From assembly GCA_947568835.1 (NCBI GenBank), contig OX387603.1:5988701-6052700 (forward strand): a stretch of 64,000 bases of DNA. Reading direction: 5' to 3'. Position numbers and translations under genes: made by a program. Positions 47,131 through 59,200 of the stretch are shown here, in pieces. The DNA is from Protonemura montana. Lineage: Eukaryota > Arthropoda > Insecta > Plecoptera > Nemouridae. The notes beneath the pieces were generated by a model. It worked only from the letters and a program-made list of their open reading frames with translations, was not told the DNA's origin and searched no databases. The stretch's first letter is position 1; each line of letters starts with the position of its first letter.

Positions 47131-47140
47131 TTGGTTGCAG
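47131..47140 (+). other. 5' UTR splice acceptor of ELOVL gene B
   Basis: A pyrimidine-rich tract (ttgttgtcttttggttgcag) ends 24 bases before the ATG. It implies an upstream non-coding exon and therefore a promoter further left. I could not locate either. Confidence 0.6.
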
Positions 47141-47164
47141 GACTGACGCTTGAAGTTTTCCAAG

Positions 47165-47225
47165 ATGGCAGGACTTGTCAAAATGGCCGTGGACCGGTAC
47201 ACGAATCTTTTCGACGCCGTCTCCG
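47165..47225 (+). CDS. ELOVL gene B, coding exon 1
   Basis: This exon encodes 20 residues from MAGLVKMAVDRYTNLFDAVS plus one base, then the donor gtaag. The ATG sits in CAAGATGGC, as in the paralogue. The exon begins at 47141 after the acceptor ttggttgcag, so it carries 24 bases of 5' UTR and at least one non-coding exon must lie upstream. Confidence 0.9.
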
Positions 47226-50200
47226 GTAAGAGATTCCCACCGCCTCCTCGATAGCAGTTTTTGCAGCCAATTCGAATGTTGTAAGAGTTTTTTAGAGATA
47301 ACTTTTAGAGATTGTACTAACTGCTCGTGGTATGGTATAGTGAAGGTAAGGTCAAGGTTGCTCTAGTTTAATTGTTATTACTTGTTTTATTATATATAGA
47401 GCGAATTTCTTTAGGGTCAAACGGAGAAAGGCTGTGCCTTGACTTAGCTTCCTGGATGTATATTTATGGTCATGCTCGCTGGGAAGTGTTTGAAAACCCA
47501 TTACGGTGTCTTCATGCAGGTTCACTGTCTTCTGTTTTATATTCTTAATAGGTATATTTATATTTATTTATTGGTATTTTATATACCACTTGTGCTGACG
47601 CCTTCGGTGTCTTCTTGCAGACCCACGCGTCAATGACTGGACGTTGATGGACAGTCCGGTGCCGACGCTGGCGATGGTCACCGTCTATCTGTACCTGGTC
47701 ACCGTGCTCGGCCCTCGAGTCATGCGCGATCGTAAGCCGTTCAACCTCCGCAGAATACTGATAGCGTACAACGCGTTCCAAGTGGTCTTCAGTCTCACCA
47801 TGCTCTGGGAGGTACGGCATGTCCATCCAGATGGACTTACACCCTCTTAAAAGTGTTTACACTCAAGAAATGTGTGTTTTTTTTTTGTTTTTTCTGGTAA
47901 ACCATAGTAATAGTAGTTAAATAGCAACGAAAATTTGAGACAACCATCAAAATGTTATTCTCTTGACGATGATAATTATTTAAAGCCTGTTGCAAATAGG
48001 GTGCTTGAATAATCACATCGAAAGTATGTAAATGTGTGCAAAAATCTGGTTTTTGACATAAACTTTCAGGACATGGTGCATGAGGGTTTGTTATTTTTTT
48101 TTGTCGAACTGGCGGAGAAATTTAATTTCATTCAAAGTTTGGTCGGTCTTTTAATTATTGTGTTTAAAAACAAGTTCCCTTCTGAAATTTGCTGGCTTCT
48201 AAAATGTGCCATAACAGAGCGCCGGTCACATATTTGTGCAGCGACCTGCTTTGCAACTTATAAGAGTTGGTACCTTCCTCAGACCCACTGACCTAACACA
48301 GACAACGATTTCTTGTAACAAAGGAAAGTTCGGGCCCGTCGACACCCCCTTGACATTTTCCACGGACTGCAGACGGCACCGTTGCACCCGTACTGACGAT
48401 GATAGAAAAAATAACCGCCTTTAAGTCACAGGTTTTTTATCTATATTAAATCGCGCAGATTACAAAAATTACACCTAAATATCTTCATATATTCTCACTG
48501 CAAGCATTGATGTATATTTATCAATAGTTTATCGGTAGAAATTGAAAAATTGGAAGAGTTTGTTAAAAAGAACGGTTGCAAACGCCATCGGATGGCGTTA
48601 CCATAACCAGGTCTTGTCGGCTCGTTTGCGTTTCAGAAAGTTTTAGAGCTGGATACTCTGTCTACACCTAAAAACCCTGTAGTAAAACTTAACGGGACCG
48701 CAATGGTGTCCCGAGGTTCACTCTCGGATCCCCTTTAGGCTCGGCTATCTTTTATATCAACCTAGCTATCACCTACAACATTAAATTAGGGACAAAGCTA
48801 AACGATGACCGGCCCTTGACGCTGTTGAGCAGGTCATCGCTGGCGCCTAGTTCACCCTCGGCTCATGGTTAGGTTAAGGTTAAGATTTATTATCAATTTG
48901 TTATTAACTGCGCCAACCAATAGATCAGCTCTTTGTGTAGTGACAGCAGACTTCATCTTCAACTGAAAACTGAAAGTGATCCTCGCCGAGCATGTAATCA
49001 TAAACGCGGTTGCATCATTGCATGAGTAGAATGTCGGTCACGGAGTTGGGCAACATGAATGCACCGAAGATGACAGCATCCCGCTCTTAGGCAGCGGCCG
49101 ACAACAGGTATTACTTTTTTGGCGAGCTCGAGCACGTACTGAAAAATAAAAATGATGTTCCTCCAATGTCAGTATTCGATTGACCGTAATAATACTATGA
49201 TGACTATAATCATTGCGTTTCCTAAGTGAATCTCAATATACATACATAAATAATACAATGGTATTTCGTTTCTTTTGTTGGATTTAAATATTGACTTTAA
49301 ATTATATTTTCAGCAGAAAATAGCGCTGACTGTTGAGAGAGGCAATTGTTATGAAGAGTATATTTTCAGACACACTAAATATGACGGCACACAACGAAAA
49401 CTGAGATGTGAATTGATAATAATATTTAAACACATTCGTTGTCTATGTACACGTATGTTTCTTTATAGGAATCACCTTTGAAGGTACCTACCTATGCACA
49501 TATTGTTACAATATCAGTGATATTTATGTATGCCAGATAGGATCAGCTCCTTTGCGTTTAGCGACACCTACGGCAGACGAGGCTTGCTAATTGACAGGTA
49601 CTTACTTAGAACATGTACTAAAGCCAACCACGAAGATGAAGAAAGCTTTTAGATGTTGATAAAACACGGAAGATCCTTGTCAGCGAGCATTTTGTTTGCG
49701 AAGCATTGGTCAGTGGATACGGAAAACGATGAAGACATAGCTTACCGAGACGTTGATTAACCAACGGACAGTGACTCGTCAAAAAAACGGCCAGTTAGAT
49801 TAGGTAACACAAAATCATCGGCCTTCTCGGCTAATCTCGATGACCAGAGCATTGTTCGATACTCTCGACGGAGAAATTGCTTGCAATGCAACAAGTCACT
49901 AGCTGTACACATGCAGACATTTCAATTTTATTTCGACCACCGAGGCTTATTCGTTGTAATTAATTAGGTAATAGGTTTTAAGGCAATTTACACGCCAGGT
50001 TGGGCAATTCTGAACGCGGAACCGACAGGTCCGAATGTTCGAAGGCCTGCTATGACTTGTTGGGTTATTGCAGACTGTTGCGAGATGTCAGGATGACCAT
50101 CTTTTTATTTGTACCCATTTCGACAATGCTTCGTGATCGCTGAAAGTAGTTGGCGAAAATTTGGTACACTAAGCTGGTGCAGTCAGTTAGCTTTTCGTTG

Positions 50201-53200
50201 TCTACCCTGAGTTGATACCACAATTGGAGTAATCTTCCCGGGGTAACTGGTATAGATACTTCTATTCTGTTTTGTTGTCATCGTTTATTCGATGATAAGC
50301 ATTTTTTCACAATTATAAATCTGTCGGGGAATATCAAAATGCAATAATGAAGCAAGCTCAAACCATATCTGCGGTAATTAAATAGGTGTATTTGAAGTTT
50401 TCAGCCAATGGCTGAGGATGACATTAGAACACGAACAAGAAAACATACAAAAAGGCAACAATTCCAGACGTAAGTTCATTTTTTGGCCAATTTAACTTTA
50501 AAAAAGCAGAGAAAAAGTAGAAAATCACTTAGCAGCCTCAAAATCTGGAAATACCCTGGAGCCGGATCCACGAACCAGAATTTTCATTCCCTCAGGACTA
50601 AAAACTAAATACAAATTATTATTAGACGTTCAAAGCTTTGCACGAGTTATTTATTACCATGATGTTGAACAAATAGAAATGAACCCAAAGTAGATCAGCA
50701 GCGTACGAATTAGCCGTCAAAAGTCTCAGGCTGGCAATAATGTTCCAAAAAAAAACTTCTGTGCAAAACATTACAGGTCAAAGAACTGGTGAGGACCAGG
50801 GGTTTAATATCCCGATCGGGTGCTAATTTTTTAGAGGGTGTTAGCATTGAGTGAAATAGTAGAGTCAGAACGCCATCGTTAATGTTAAACTTTCTGCTGA
50901 GCAAACGAGCCGGCAACACGTGGTAACGGCGGTGACCACCCGATGGCGTTTGCATGCACCCTTTCAAACAAACCCCTTCAATTTAATAAGAACGACTCAA
51001 AATATTGGTATCTATATATGAAACGTTAAGTTTAGCATCGATACAGATTAATCGGGCTTAAGGTAGTCTCATGATCCACATATCGACATGGGATCTCGAA
51101 CCAGCCAGCGATGGGTGAAAGAGTGAGTAGATAAATGTCAAAATAGGTGATCAACTTCATATAAAAATTAACCAATAAAGCTAACAGGCCCTGAGAGAAG
51201 ATTCCTGACTTCTTTCATACCTGTCTTAAACTCCATCAAACCCTTGAATTTGTATTTTCCCTTCGCAGGTGGTTGTAGTTTTGTTGATATACATTTATAA
51301 GCTTAATTTAAACACTTTTTATGGAAATAATCAAAGATCCAACGAAACCTGAAACTGCTATGTTTTTGTTGTAAGTAAATTAGTTATAAAGTATGTTGCA
51401 AATATTATTTTGAAGTTTATTTAAACATGGTTTATTCTTAATTAATTTGTTTCAAATATTTATTCACTTTATCTAGTACCAAAGTTGTGCTGGACCTAGT
51501 TATAAACGTGTCATTCTTAGAGGTTTATAAGCATAGTTCAACCAGTTGTCTACAACATACAGCAACCGTGGGAAAACTTTGGTTAGCTGACTTTTTTTCC
51601 CAAACAAACCTTGACCCTGCCAATATACTTAAAAACAGTAATATTCACAAATTTTGTTGTAGGTACACTTCTTAAATTTGGGTAAAACACATTGCTCTCT
51701 CTTTTTTCTACTTGCCAACATATGCCCGCCAAAAATACCTATTTTGAACCTAGCTTGGGCCTAACTTTATTGACGAATCCTGCAAATATGTAACGCGATT
51801 GTCCAGTTCTTAATTCTTGGCGGATGGCGAAACCGCCTGGTGTCCAGGGGCTTCATTAATACCATTATACACCAGATTAATTAGACGTATAACCAATCAA
51901 TTTCCGTCACCGAGGAGGCAAAACGCCGGGAGGTATGCGCTGCTTGTGAATTCATTAACGGGCTAGCTGGTGAGTCAATCAGAGTGTTGATGGGCTGGTA
52001 ATTAAGAGAGAACTCTACTGTGGTCCAAAGTGCGGACGCCAGATGCCTTGGGTGAAGACGGAGATAAATTTAATAATTGAAATCAGGAAACAGATCAGAA
52101 TGATACGCACATGTGATTTATAGGTGGCTAGGTTTTGAGGGATTAACATGTAGTATTATGTAATGCTTGTAATGAAATTACTTTTAAACATGCAACATTT
52201 CTTCTAGTTACAGAGTCTCCACTAAATATGCACTAATTTCTCATTAAAGTCCTAATTATACTTATCTTGGAAAACGTCTGAATTTTTAAATTCTGAACTC
52301 AAATAAGTAAACACGTTATAATTAGTACTTCACTTAGCACATAAAATACTCATTTAGGAAAATTATTTTAAAAAAACTGCTAATTGGAAAGGTAAACTGG
52401 TACCAAACCATTCGAAAAGACAATAGGACATTTCTTCGGCGTGGTCACACCTTTACATCCTAAACGCTCGATTAATCTTTATTTGTGCTAACCTCAATTA
52501 TTGATGTACACGAATCAACGATTTGAGTCGTAATTATTTATATGTGAAGGATTTTTAAAAAGAAAAGAGTCAAGCGCCATCGCTTGGCAGCTAGCATTAC
52601 CATGAGCTGTCAACTCGTTTGCTCATCTGACTTTTATGATTTATAATAAGGCACTGCAAAATGAAAAATAAAAACACATACAAGCAGCGTAACACTCTTT
52701 TTAAAATAAATGAAATAGAAATAAAATAAAATTGCATTGGCGGTGTGACTGTGACTAAACCTGTAAACCTATTGGTACAGGATTACCCGGAATCAACATG
52801 ATTTAAATGGGCTTTACGAATACCGAGAGTCATCGTTAGGAAACTGATTACGTAGCTCAGCTTCGTGTAAGAAAATTCACATAATGGATTTTTAACTGTG
52901 TGTCGTGCTCCATGGATTCTCGGCCTAGTTAGCGCCCACGCCGGCAAGCGCAAAACCGCAGCGAATTACCGTGAAGAAATGTACTATTTTGCCGCGCGCG
53001 TGTAAGTCTCCCAAAAAGGCAGCTAGCACGAATTGCACCTGTTAAAAGTTACGTGTCTTCAACAATCGAGTTTAATTGTTGTCAACATGGTCGACGGCTG
53101 GTGTTCGCTTCTTTGCGGGGAGATAAACAAGCACCCTGTCACGGAATTAACAGCAGAGAGGGGATGGCGAGTGTTCGCTCCTTTGCGTGGAGCAAAACCA

Positions 53201-56200
53201 GCACCCTGTCACGGAATGTCCAGCACAGAGGCGACGGCGAGTGTCCGCTCCTTTGCGTGGAGCGAAACAAGCACCCTGTCACGGAATGTACAGCACAGAG
53301 GCGACGGCGAGTGTCCGCTCCTTTGCGTGGAGCGAAACAAGCGCCCTGTCACGGAATGTCCAGCATAGAGGCGACGGCGAGTGTCCGCTCCTGCACTGGA
53401 ACTGAGGAGCGAACAGCAGACCTTGACGGACAGTTTCAAGGTCGTTCGCCGACATATTTTACTGTAATTATTGTGGCTCTGTTCTCCAGAAGCAACTTCC
53501 CATAGGGTTGTTTCTGTCTCATTCCCGTAAAGCAGAGAATTTCTCATCTACCTTTATGTTCTCCTACTTATTCTTCTTCTCTTTATGTTCTTCTTTTTTA
53601 TCCAGATAAAGATAAAGTCAACGCATTTTTTTATCTAGAGATTGAACAAAGAAAGCGGTAATAAATTGATTCGGAGGTGGAAGATAGTTAAAATTATCAT
53701 AGTAAATTTGATATTAGGCTGGGAATTGTGTTTAAACTAAATATTTATATAATGTATAAACAGTGAAAGATTAAAATGTTTTTTCACCAAACGACCTATT
53801 TTTGGAAAGAATGGATAAATTTTGGTTTTAGCATGTAAATAGATTGAAATTGGTTCGAATGGTCACCCGTGTCTGCGTCGTGTATAAAAGTGAGCCTCTG
53901 GTTTACCGATGTTGTGTTTTGCTTGTGTTACAGCACCTCATGAGCGGCTGGTTGCTAGACTACAGCTACAAGTGCCAGCCTGTTGACTACTCGCATAAAC
54001 CGGCTGCACTCCGGGTGAGACGTGTTCCATAACATCCGATTGTGGAAATTTAATTTAGAATCATTTTCGGCCAAAATCCGTTCAAATTCATTGCCTAAAA
54101 ACGTTTTACACTTGGTGAAAAATAATAAAAAACAAAAACGTTGTCATTTACGCCGTTCTCCTAGTTCACGTTCTTAAACTACGCATTTCGCATGAAAGAG
54201 TGTGAAGGAATCAATAATTAAGAATAGGGTGGTTTTGATACCTCTAAGAAAACATCTAAGAGGGTCTGAAGTCTGCACTGCACATTAATCATGGCTGCAA
54301 AGGATATGTAACCCGATTCTTTAACCAGCGGCTTTGAAGCGGTATTGAAGACTATTTCTGTTTTGATTGGTGGCTTACATTTGAAGAGCCCAAAGAAAAC
54401 AACATTCAGTGTCATCTCCCAAAATCATCAGCTCACAACATTAGCATAAGGTGTACTCAACGGAAATCTCTGGAGAAAATCGAGTCTCTCGTGTGGTTAC
54501 AAGCACACTGGGTTCACTGATCTTCCCTGAAATTGCAGTTTTGACTTTCGGGATTTCAGGAGAGAAAGGTACAAAACGTGTAGTTCCCGTTGTAACGCTG
54601 TTTTGCTTGACAATTGCCCGCAGATGGCCAACCTGTGCTGGTGGTACTACATCTCCAAGCTGACTGAGTTCATGGACACGGTAAGAATTGACTCCTGGGT
54701 TCCTGGCACTGACGCCAAGGGGACAGGGTTGACAGAGGTCATAAAGTGATCTAGTAGTAATAAGTAGTAATTTTACCCTTAGCTTCCTGTTTGGGGAGGC
54801 AAATTCTAGGCTTACATTACCACTAGTGATAGACCTTTGCGAACTTTATGGTCAACTTATCATAATCTGACAGAATTAAAAAAAACGTTTACCCATATTC
54901 CTGGACCACATTTGGTTTGAATTTGCATCAGCTAGAAATCTTTTAAAATTAAAAAAAAAAATAGACCATCATTATGTGAGGCCAAAATAGACTAGAACAT
55001 CCAATCACTAAGCTTCTTTCTCAAATAAAGGAAAAGCAGTTTTTTATGAAACCCTGGAATACCTATTTCATTTCTTCGACCAAAATCTCTGTCTCTTAAA
55101 ATCTCTTAGCTGTGATCCAAAACCCTTCGATTGTTTCTCTCCTACTGCCGCTCTCGTTTTTTAACTAAACCCACCATTTGTTCACGATATCTGGCAGATC
55201 TTCTTCGTGATGCGCAAGAAGGACCAGCAGATCAGCGTGCTGCACCTGTATCACCACACCCTGACGCCCATCGAAACGTGGGTGTGCGTCAAGTTCCTCG
55301 CCGGCGGCCACGGCACCTTCTCCAACCTCGTCAACAACGTCGTGCACGTCATCATGTACTTCTACTACATGATGGCCGCTTTGGGGCCCGAGTACCAGAA
55401 GTACCTCTGGTGGAAAAAACACCTCACAACAGTTCAGCTGGTACCTATACTCTTGAATATGTCTGGCCCAAAGCGTTGATGTTTCAAGACCCACTTTGTT
55501 ACACATCAAATAATATGATACATTGGATTGCCCCAACGACAAAACATAGCTCCAGACACGATATTGGTGGAGTTCATCCTCTGGCATTGCTCCTCCACCT
55601 TTCTTAAAGACATGGCTCCACCATCGCATGACTCCTCCATTTCATAGCACCTTCGTGGGTGTGGCTCCTCCACCAACATGGTTCCTTATACCTGTCTGCT
55701 TTCTTCCATCGACTGCGCCGAAGGAATATCGCCAAAGAGTGCGTCAAGTCATCCTTGGATCTTAGGATGTTGGCCAGAAGAAACCCATACGTGCCAGCAC
55801 TGGGTCATTATCTTCAGCCCGCCCCTTGCGAACAGCTATAGTCCAGCCCTAGCGAGAAGATATTGTTATACTAAACAAATATCAATTTTCCAAATTATGA
55901 ATTTATATAACAAAAAAATGGTTACTAAAGCTTTGATAAGGCATTTTCTTTCTTGGGGTAGGCAATATCAAGAGCACTAACCCCTACGAGTCGACGAAAG
56001 GCCAGAAACTAACTCCCAGTATTTCCGTTGCAGTTGCAGTTCTTCCTCGTCTTCATCCACTCGGCACAGGTACTAATCTTCGACTGCGGATACCCGAAGA
56101 TCATCGGTTCGTTCCTTCTTGTCCACTCGGTCATCTTCTTCGCTATGTTCTTCGATTTCTACCAGCAAGCGTACAAAAAGTCGCAGACAAAGAAGATCGA

Positions 56201-56204
56201 GTAG
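47165..56204 (+). CDS. ELOVL-type very-long-chain fatty acid elongase, complete (267 aa, six coding exons)
   Basis: This is the 3-ketoacyl-CoA synthase step of ER fatty-acid elongation. Exons are 47165-47225, 47621-47811, 53934-54014, 54624-54680, 55198-55440 and 56034-56204. They join without stops into 267 residues, a normal length for the family. Family landmarks are all present: DPRVNDW at 21-27, DRKP at 57-60, CQPVDYS at 98-104, K123-x-x-E126-F-x-D129-T, the catalytic HLYHH at 146-150, H180-V-I-M-Y-x-Y-Y, and T207-x-x-Q210-x-x-Q213. The C-terminus KKIE fits a KKxx ER-retrieval signal. Hydrophobic segments at about 35-51, 66-82, 143-163, 174-191, 212-227 and 235-252 fit the multi-pass fold. 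It looks closest to arthropod ELOVL1/7-like enzymes, but subtype and chain-length preference are inferred. No AATAAA follows within about 1.8 kb of the stop; the first is at 58023-58028. Confidence 0.95.
47621..47811 (+). CDS. ELOVL gene B, coding exon 2
   Basis: The exon has 191 bases between cttcttgcag and gtacgg. It encodes DPRVNDW, the first membrane segment and the DRKPFNLRRILIAYN stretch, ending LWE in phase 0. It is the counterpart of 2701-2888. Confidence 0.95.
48576..48645 (+). repeat. Dispersed repeat R3, copy a (ELOVL intron 2)
   Basis: This copy has the palindrome aacgccatcggatggcgtt, then accataacc and tcggctcgtttgcg. Related copies are at 50880-50960 (minus) and 52568-52630. 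Confidence 0.55.
50880..50960 (-). repeat. Dispersed repeat R3, copy b (ELOVL intron 2)
   Basis: On the minus strand: gcaaacgccatcgggtgg, gttaccacgtgttg and ccggctcgtttgctcagcag followed by aaagttta, matching copy a. Confidence 0.55.
52568..52630 (+). repeat. Dispersed repeat R3, copy c (ELOVL intron 2)
   Basis: This copy has caagcgccatcgcttggc, gcattaccatgagctg and caactcgtttgctcatctga, the most diverged of the three. Confidence 0.45.
53092..53392 (+). repeat. 70-bp satellite array 8 (about 4.3 copies) in ELOVL intron 2
   Basis: Units are in sense direction with respect to the ELOVL gene, ending about 540 bp before exon 3, so the array should be transcribed in the pre-mRNA. The first unit carries the ggggag edge variant. 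Confidence 0.92.
53934..54014 (+). CDS. ELOVL gene B, coding exon 3
   Basis: The exon has 81 bases between gtgttacag and gtgaga, phase 0 on both sides. It encodes HLMSGWLLDYSYKCQPVDYS and KPAALR, the lumenal loop typical of the family. It is separated from exon 2 by a 6.1-kb intron. Confidence 0.95.
54624..54680 (+). CDS. ELOVL gene B, coding exon 4
   Basis: The exon has 57 bases between cccgcag and gtaaga, encoding MANLCWWYYISKLTEFMDT with the KxxEFxDT signature. Confidence 0.95.
55198..55440 (+). CDS. ELOVL gene B, coding exon 5 (catalytic histidine box)
   Basis: The exon has 243 bases between ctggcag and gtacct, phase 0. It encodes the HLYHH box, the GGHGTFSNLVNN segment, HVIMYFYY and WWKKHLTTVQL. 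Codon third positions are strongly G/C here, unlike the AT-rich introns. Confidence 0.96.
56031..56039 (+). other. Tandem splice acceptors six bases apart
   Basis: The sequence ttgcagttgcag gives two AG acceptors, after 56033 and after 56039. Use of the second would drop Leu212 and Gln213 without shifting the frame. Confidence 0.6.
56034..56204 (+). CDS. ELOVL gene B, coding exon 6 (last)
   Basis: The exon has 171 bases including TAG. It encodes LQFFLVFIHSAQ, DCGYPKIIGSFLL and the final membrane segment, ending QTKKIE. I chose the first of two tandem acceptors (cag at 56031-56033) because it keeps the conserved second Gln of TxxQxxQ. Confidence 0.93.
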   Translation: MQFFLVFIHSAQVLIFDCGYPKIIGSFLLVHSVIFFAMFFDFYQQAYKKSQTKKIE

Positions 56205-59200
56205 CGGCCACCGACCGCTAAGAAGGAATGAAAGCCGGCTGAGAAAATGAAGTTTACTTCAAAACAACAATTCTTTGCATTTGACTCTCACAGTTTTAGA
56301 GTTTCTTGGAATTATTTGTTGGATTTTAAAGCGAAGGCGAAAGGAATGGTATACTGCAAAGCCAGTTAAGATTGTCATGTTCCCTATCCATAAATGGTAA
56401 GCCAAGGGTATCACTGAAGAAGCAACACTCCTTTACGCTTAAAAAGGACAGTTTTTAAGTGGCATGATGGTATTAGATTAACAGAATGTTAATACAAGAA
56501 TACCATCGTACGGTTAGCTGTTAGCAAATATCTGTTATAAGTAGCGGACTGTTAGATTTTTTACGGGCTACTACAAGAGTGGTACGAGACTCGTGTTTTA
56601 ACTTGGAAAACGTGACCCTATCTGTGATTTGGCAGCCACAAGAAATTAACAGATGCTGAAGTAAATTTGGAATATATTGCTACAAAAATTGCAATATTGC
56701 TGTATTCCCTTTGCTACAAAACATGCAGACTTTTTAAGTAGCGTTAAGTTAAGTATGGCAGTACGTTTCGTTAACGCATACCAACTTCCTGCGCATAAAG
56801 ACAGAATTAATCGATATCTACACTAAATTGTTTCATCCCACGTGATTGCCACTCGAGCAACGCTCAGAAGAAACTGTTTTTGTCCAAACTTTTAATTTGT
56901 CTACCTTTTCAAAAGTGTTGGCCATAACTAAACTTGGATTATCAAAAAAAAAAACACATTTTTTTACTAAAATATATGAAGGATCTGCTGGCAATTTCTG
57001 CACACGACCAGAAAAACTTACAAATTTAACAATTTGAATCTGCAAAGTAAATTTGCTGGAAAATTCATATCTGTTTAGCTACAGGTAGACGTGGTTTTTC
57101 CTGCAATATCTGTTTCCATCCCGACCGCCGCTGGCCGCATGGTCGTGCCTTGAGTGTGTGTTTAAAAGGGTCCTGGGGGCTGGGTCATACCGGATAGGGT
57201 TACATCATTGCCAGTAACGTAACACCGGTGATTATTCTCAAGTTACCACAAAATATAGTCTCGGTGAATTAGTCTATGTAATTTTAATAAGTTACCTTTG
57301 TTTGTAGACTATCATTTAATTACGAAATAATAATTACCTTTAGCATATTATTATAATTTTTCTCTTTACGTCAGTTTCTGTGACAGCTGATTTCATGTTT
57401 TTCCTAAGTACCAGTGCAATATTTTAATTGAAAGTTTTTCGATCAAAACTCATGTGCTCATTTTTTATTTGTACAACGTCTACCTATAATATTATGTCCT
57501 CTGTGACTTTGTCAGTTTGGTTATCACGACAATAGCGGCCAACCACTTTTCTTCTCGCATTGTTTCTTTCAAATGTGAGGAAACAAATTCATGTGTAGGG
57601 CGGACTAAGTACTCATATCTGCATTTATTGTAATCTGCACTGACTTGACAGCGGCCCTGTGGCACTGATCTAAATGTGTCGACATCAATTACAAAATGAA
57701 GAGTGAGAGTAATTGAACGTAACGTGTTTCGATCGATTCAGAGTCCGCCGGATGAATGCGTTTGTTTTTCTTGTTACATTTTAGAGTGAATGAAATTGTA
57801 ATCAGTATTTTGTATTAAACGTTGTAAAAAATAACTAGCCTCTATATTAAACAAAATGCAAGTGGCTGCAGAATTGTTTCTTTTTCGAATTGAGTCCTTT
57901 TCGATATAAAGTATCTGGTCGACGAGTTGTTCATGATCGATACATCTGTCGGTAGGTAAGTACATTTTGACGTGTTTATCTAAAAAGTATGCTTTTTCCT
58001 AGTCTCAAATTTTCCTGTTCAAAATAAAATAACAGTGTTTATCTCAAATCATAAAATCTAATCAATGCTCATAATTATAATGAAGCTCGATATGAAATTT
58101 TAATGTGGATAGCAGTAGATGTAGGTGCTGCAGCATCGCCAAACTAAAAATTGTCACCACAGACAAGTGTTTCTGCTCGCTTTATTATTATGCCCACTGT
58201 AAACTATCTAACCAGCTGAAATGTTTGGGTTCATGGTTTGATGGTTGAAGTATTGTGTACCATGGTTTGGGTCCATACATTTCTAGAAGAGCAGTGAGCT
58301 ATTAACTTTATAAGAACCTCCGAAAGTGAATGCATCCATAGATTAAGAAAGGCTAAAAAGTATACAATAATGCATCTAATGTAGACCTACTGAGCGATTA
58401 AGTAACTTTTATACATTCACCGTTGGCTGTTGAAATTGATTGACCATTCTAACCGAAAACGGCATATACAAAGAAGAAGAATCGTGAACAAAGAAAATAA
58501 ACTCACATAGGGTGGGAGGAAGTATAACTCGATATAACTTCACACTTTTGTTACACACATTTTGTAGCATTCAAACAATTAAAAAAAAACGATTTATTGT
58601 CACCAAAATGTCATCGGAGATGTCAAAGACCGGCGTAAAGCCTGAAGGGCTAGGCAATTTGCTATACAGTCGTGCAACGCGTGGTGCCTAATCAGCAAGG
58701 GGGTCAGGACGTAGATGATTAGACTTTTCAGTCTGACAAGCAGTCAACCAGTTAAACAATTGACGCTATTCGGAAGCCGAGGGATGACGAACTACAGCAC
58801 CCCATATTACCACTGGAGACCCACAGTTATTCACAGTGGTCGTTGATGGGGCACTATCTACCAGCTACCATGATAGAAGTGCAGGAGATACGCCTATTAG
58901 CAGGGCTGTTTACACACAAGAGAGTTTTTTTTCTTCTTAAATTAAGAAACTGCTTAAGGGTCTACTCAAGGTGTGGGTTACATTATTTAACATTATGTAC
59001 ATTATGTTACTCTTGCCCATTGATTATTTTGTCTTTCCTGCAAAAAGACAGGGTATGAGACCTAGCGGTAATAGAAGAAACTAACTCTTAGACGAAAGTT
59101 CTTTTATTGGCTACTAGAGCGCGTCTCAGTGCTGTGATCGCGCGGCGCTGAGAGCGAGAGAAGCCAGTTCGCGAGTTCGAGTCGAGGTTGGCAAGAATAA

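Larger units (their letters stand above)
47812..53933 (+). other. ELOVL gene B intron 2 (6.1 kb)
   Basis: This intron is ten times longer than the other four (395 to 609 bp). It has absorbed satellite array 8 and the three R3 repeat copies. No gene is nested in it as far as I can see. Confidence 0.8.

Noticed and set aside
48200-48290. Minus-strand sequence tctgaggaaggtaccaac as a fourth hammerhead-like motif
   Set aside because: The GAAAC part and a clear stem are missing, so the similarity is too weak.
53033-53547. Open frames of 111, 150 and 112 codons in ELOVL intron 2
   Set aside because: They are satellite array 8 plus flanks, read in different frames and strands; there is no independent gene evidence.
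55131-55629. Open frames of 158 (plus) and 154 (minus) codons overlapping ELOVL exon 5
   Set aside because: They are shadows of the GC-rich coding exon in other frames; the real frame carries the HLYHH box.
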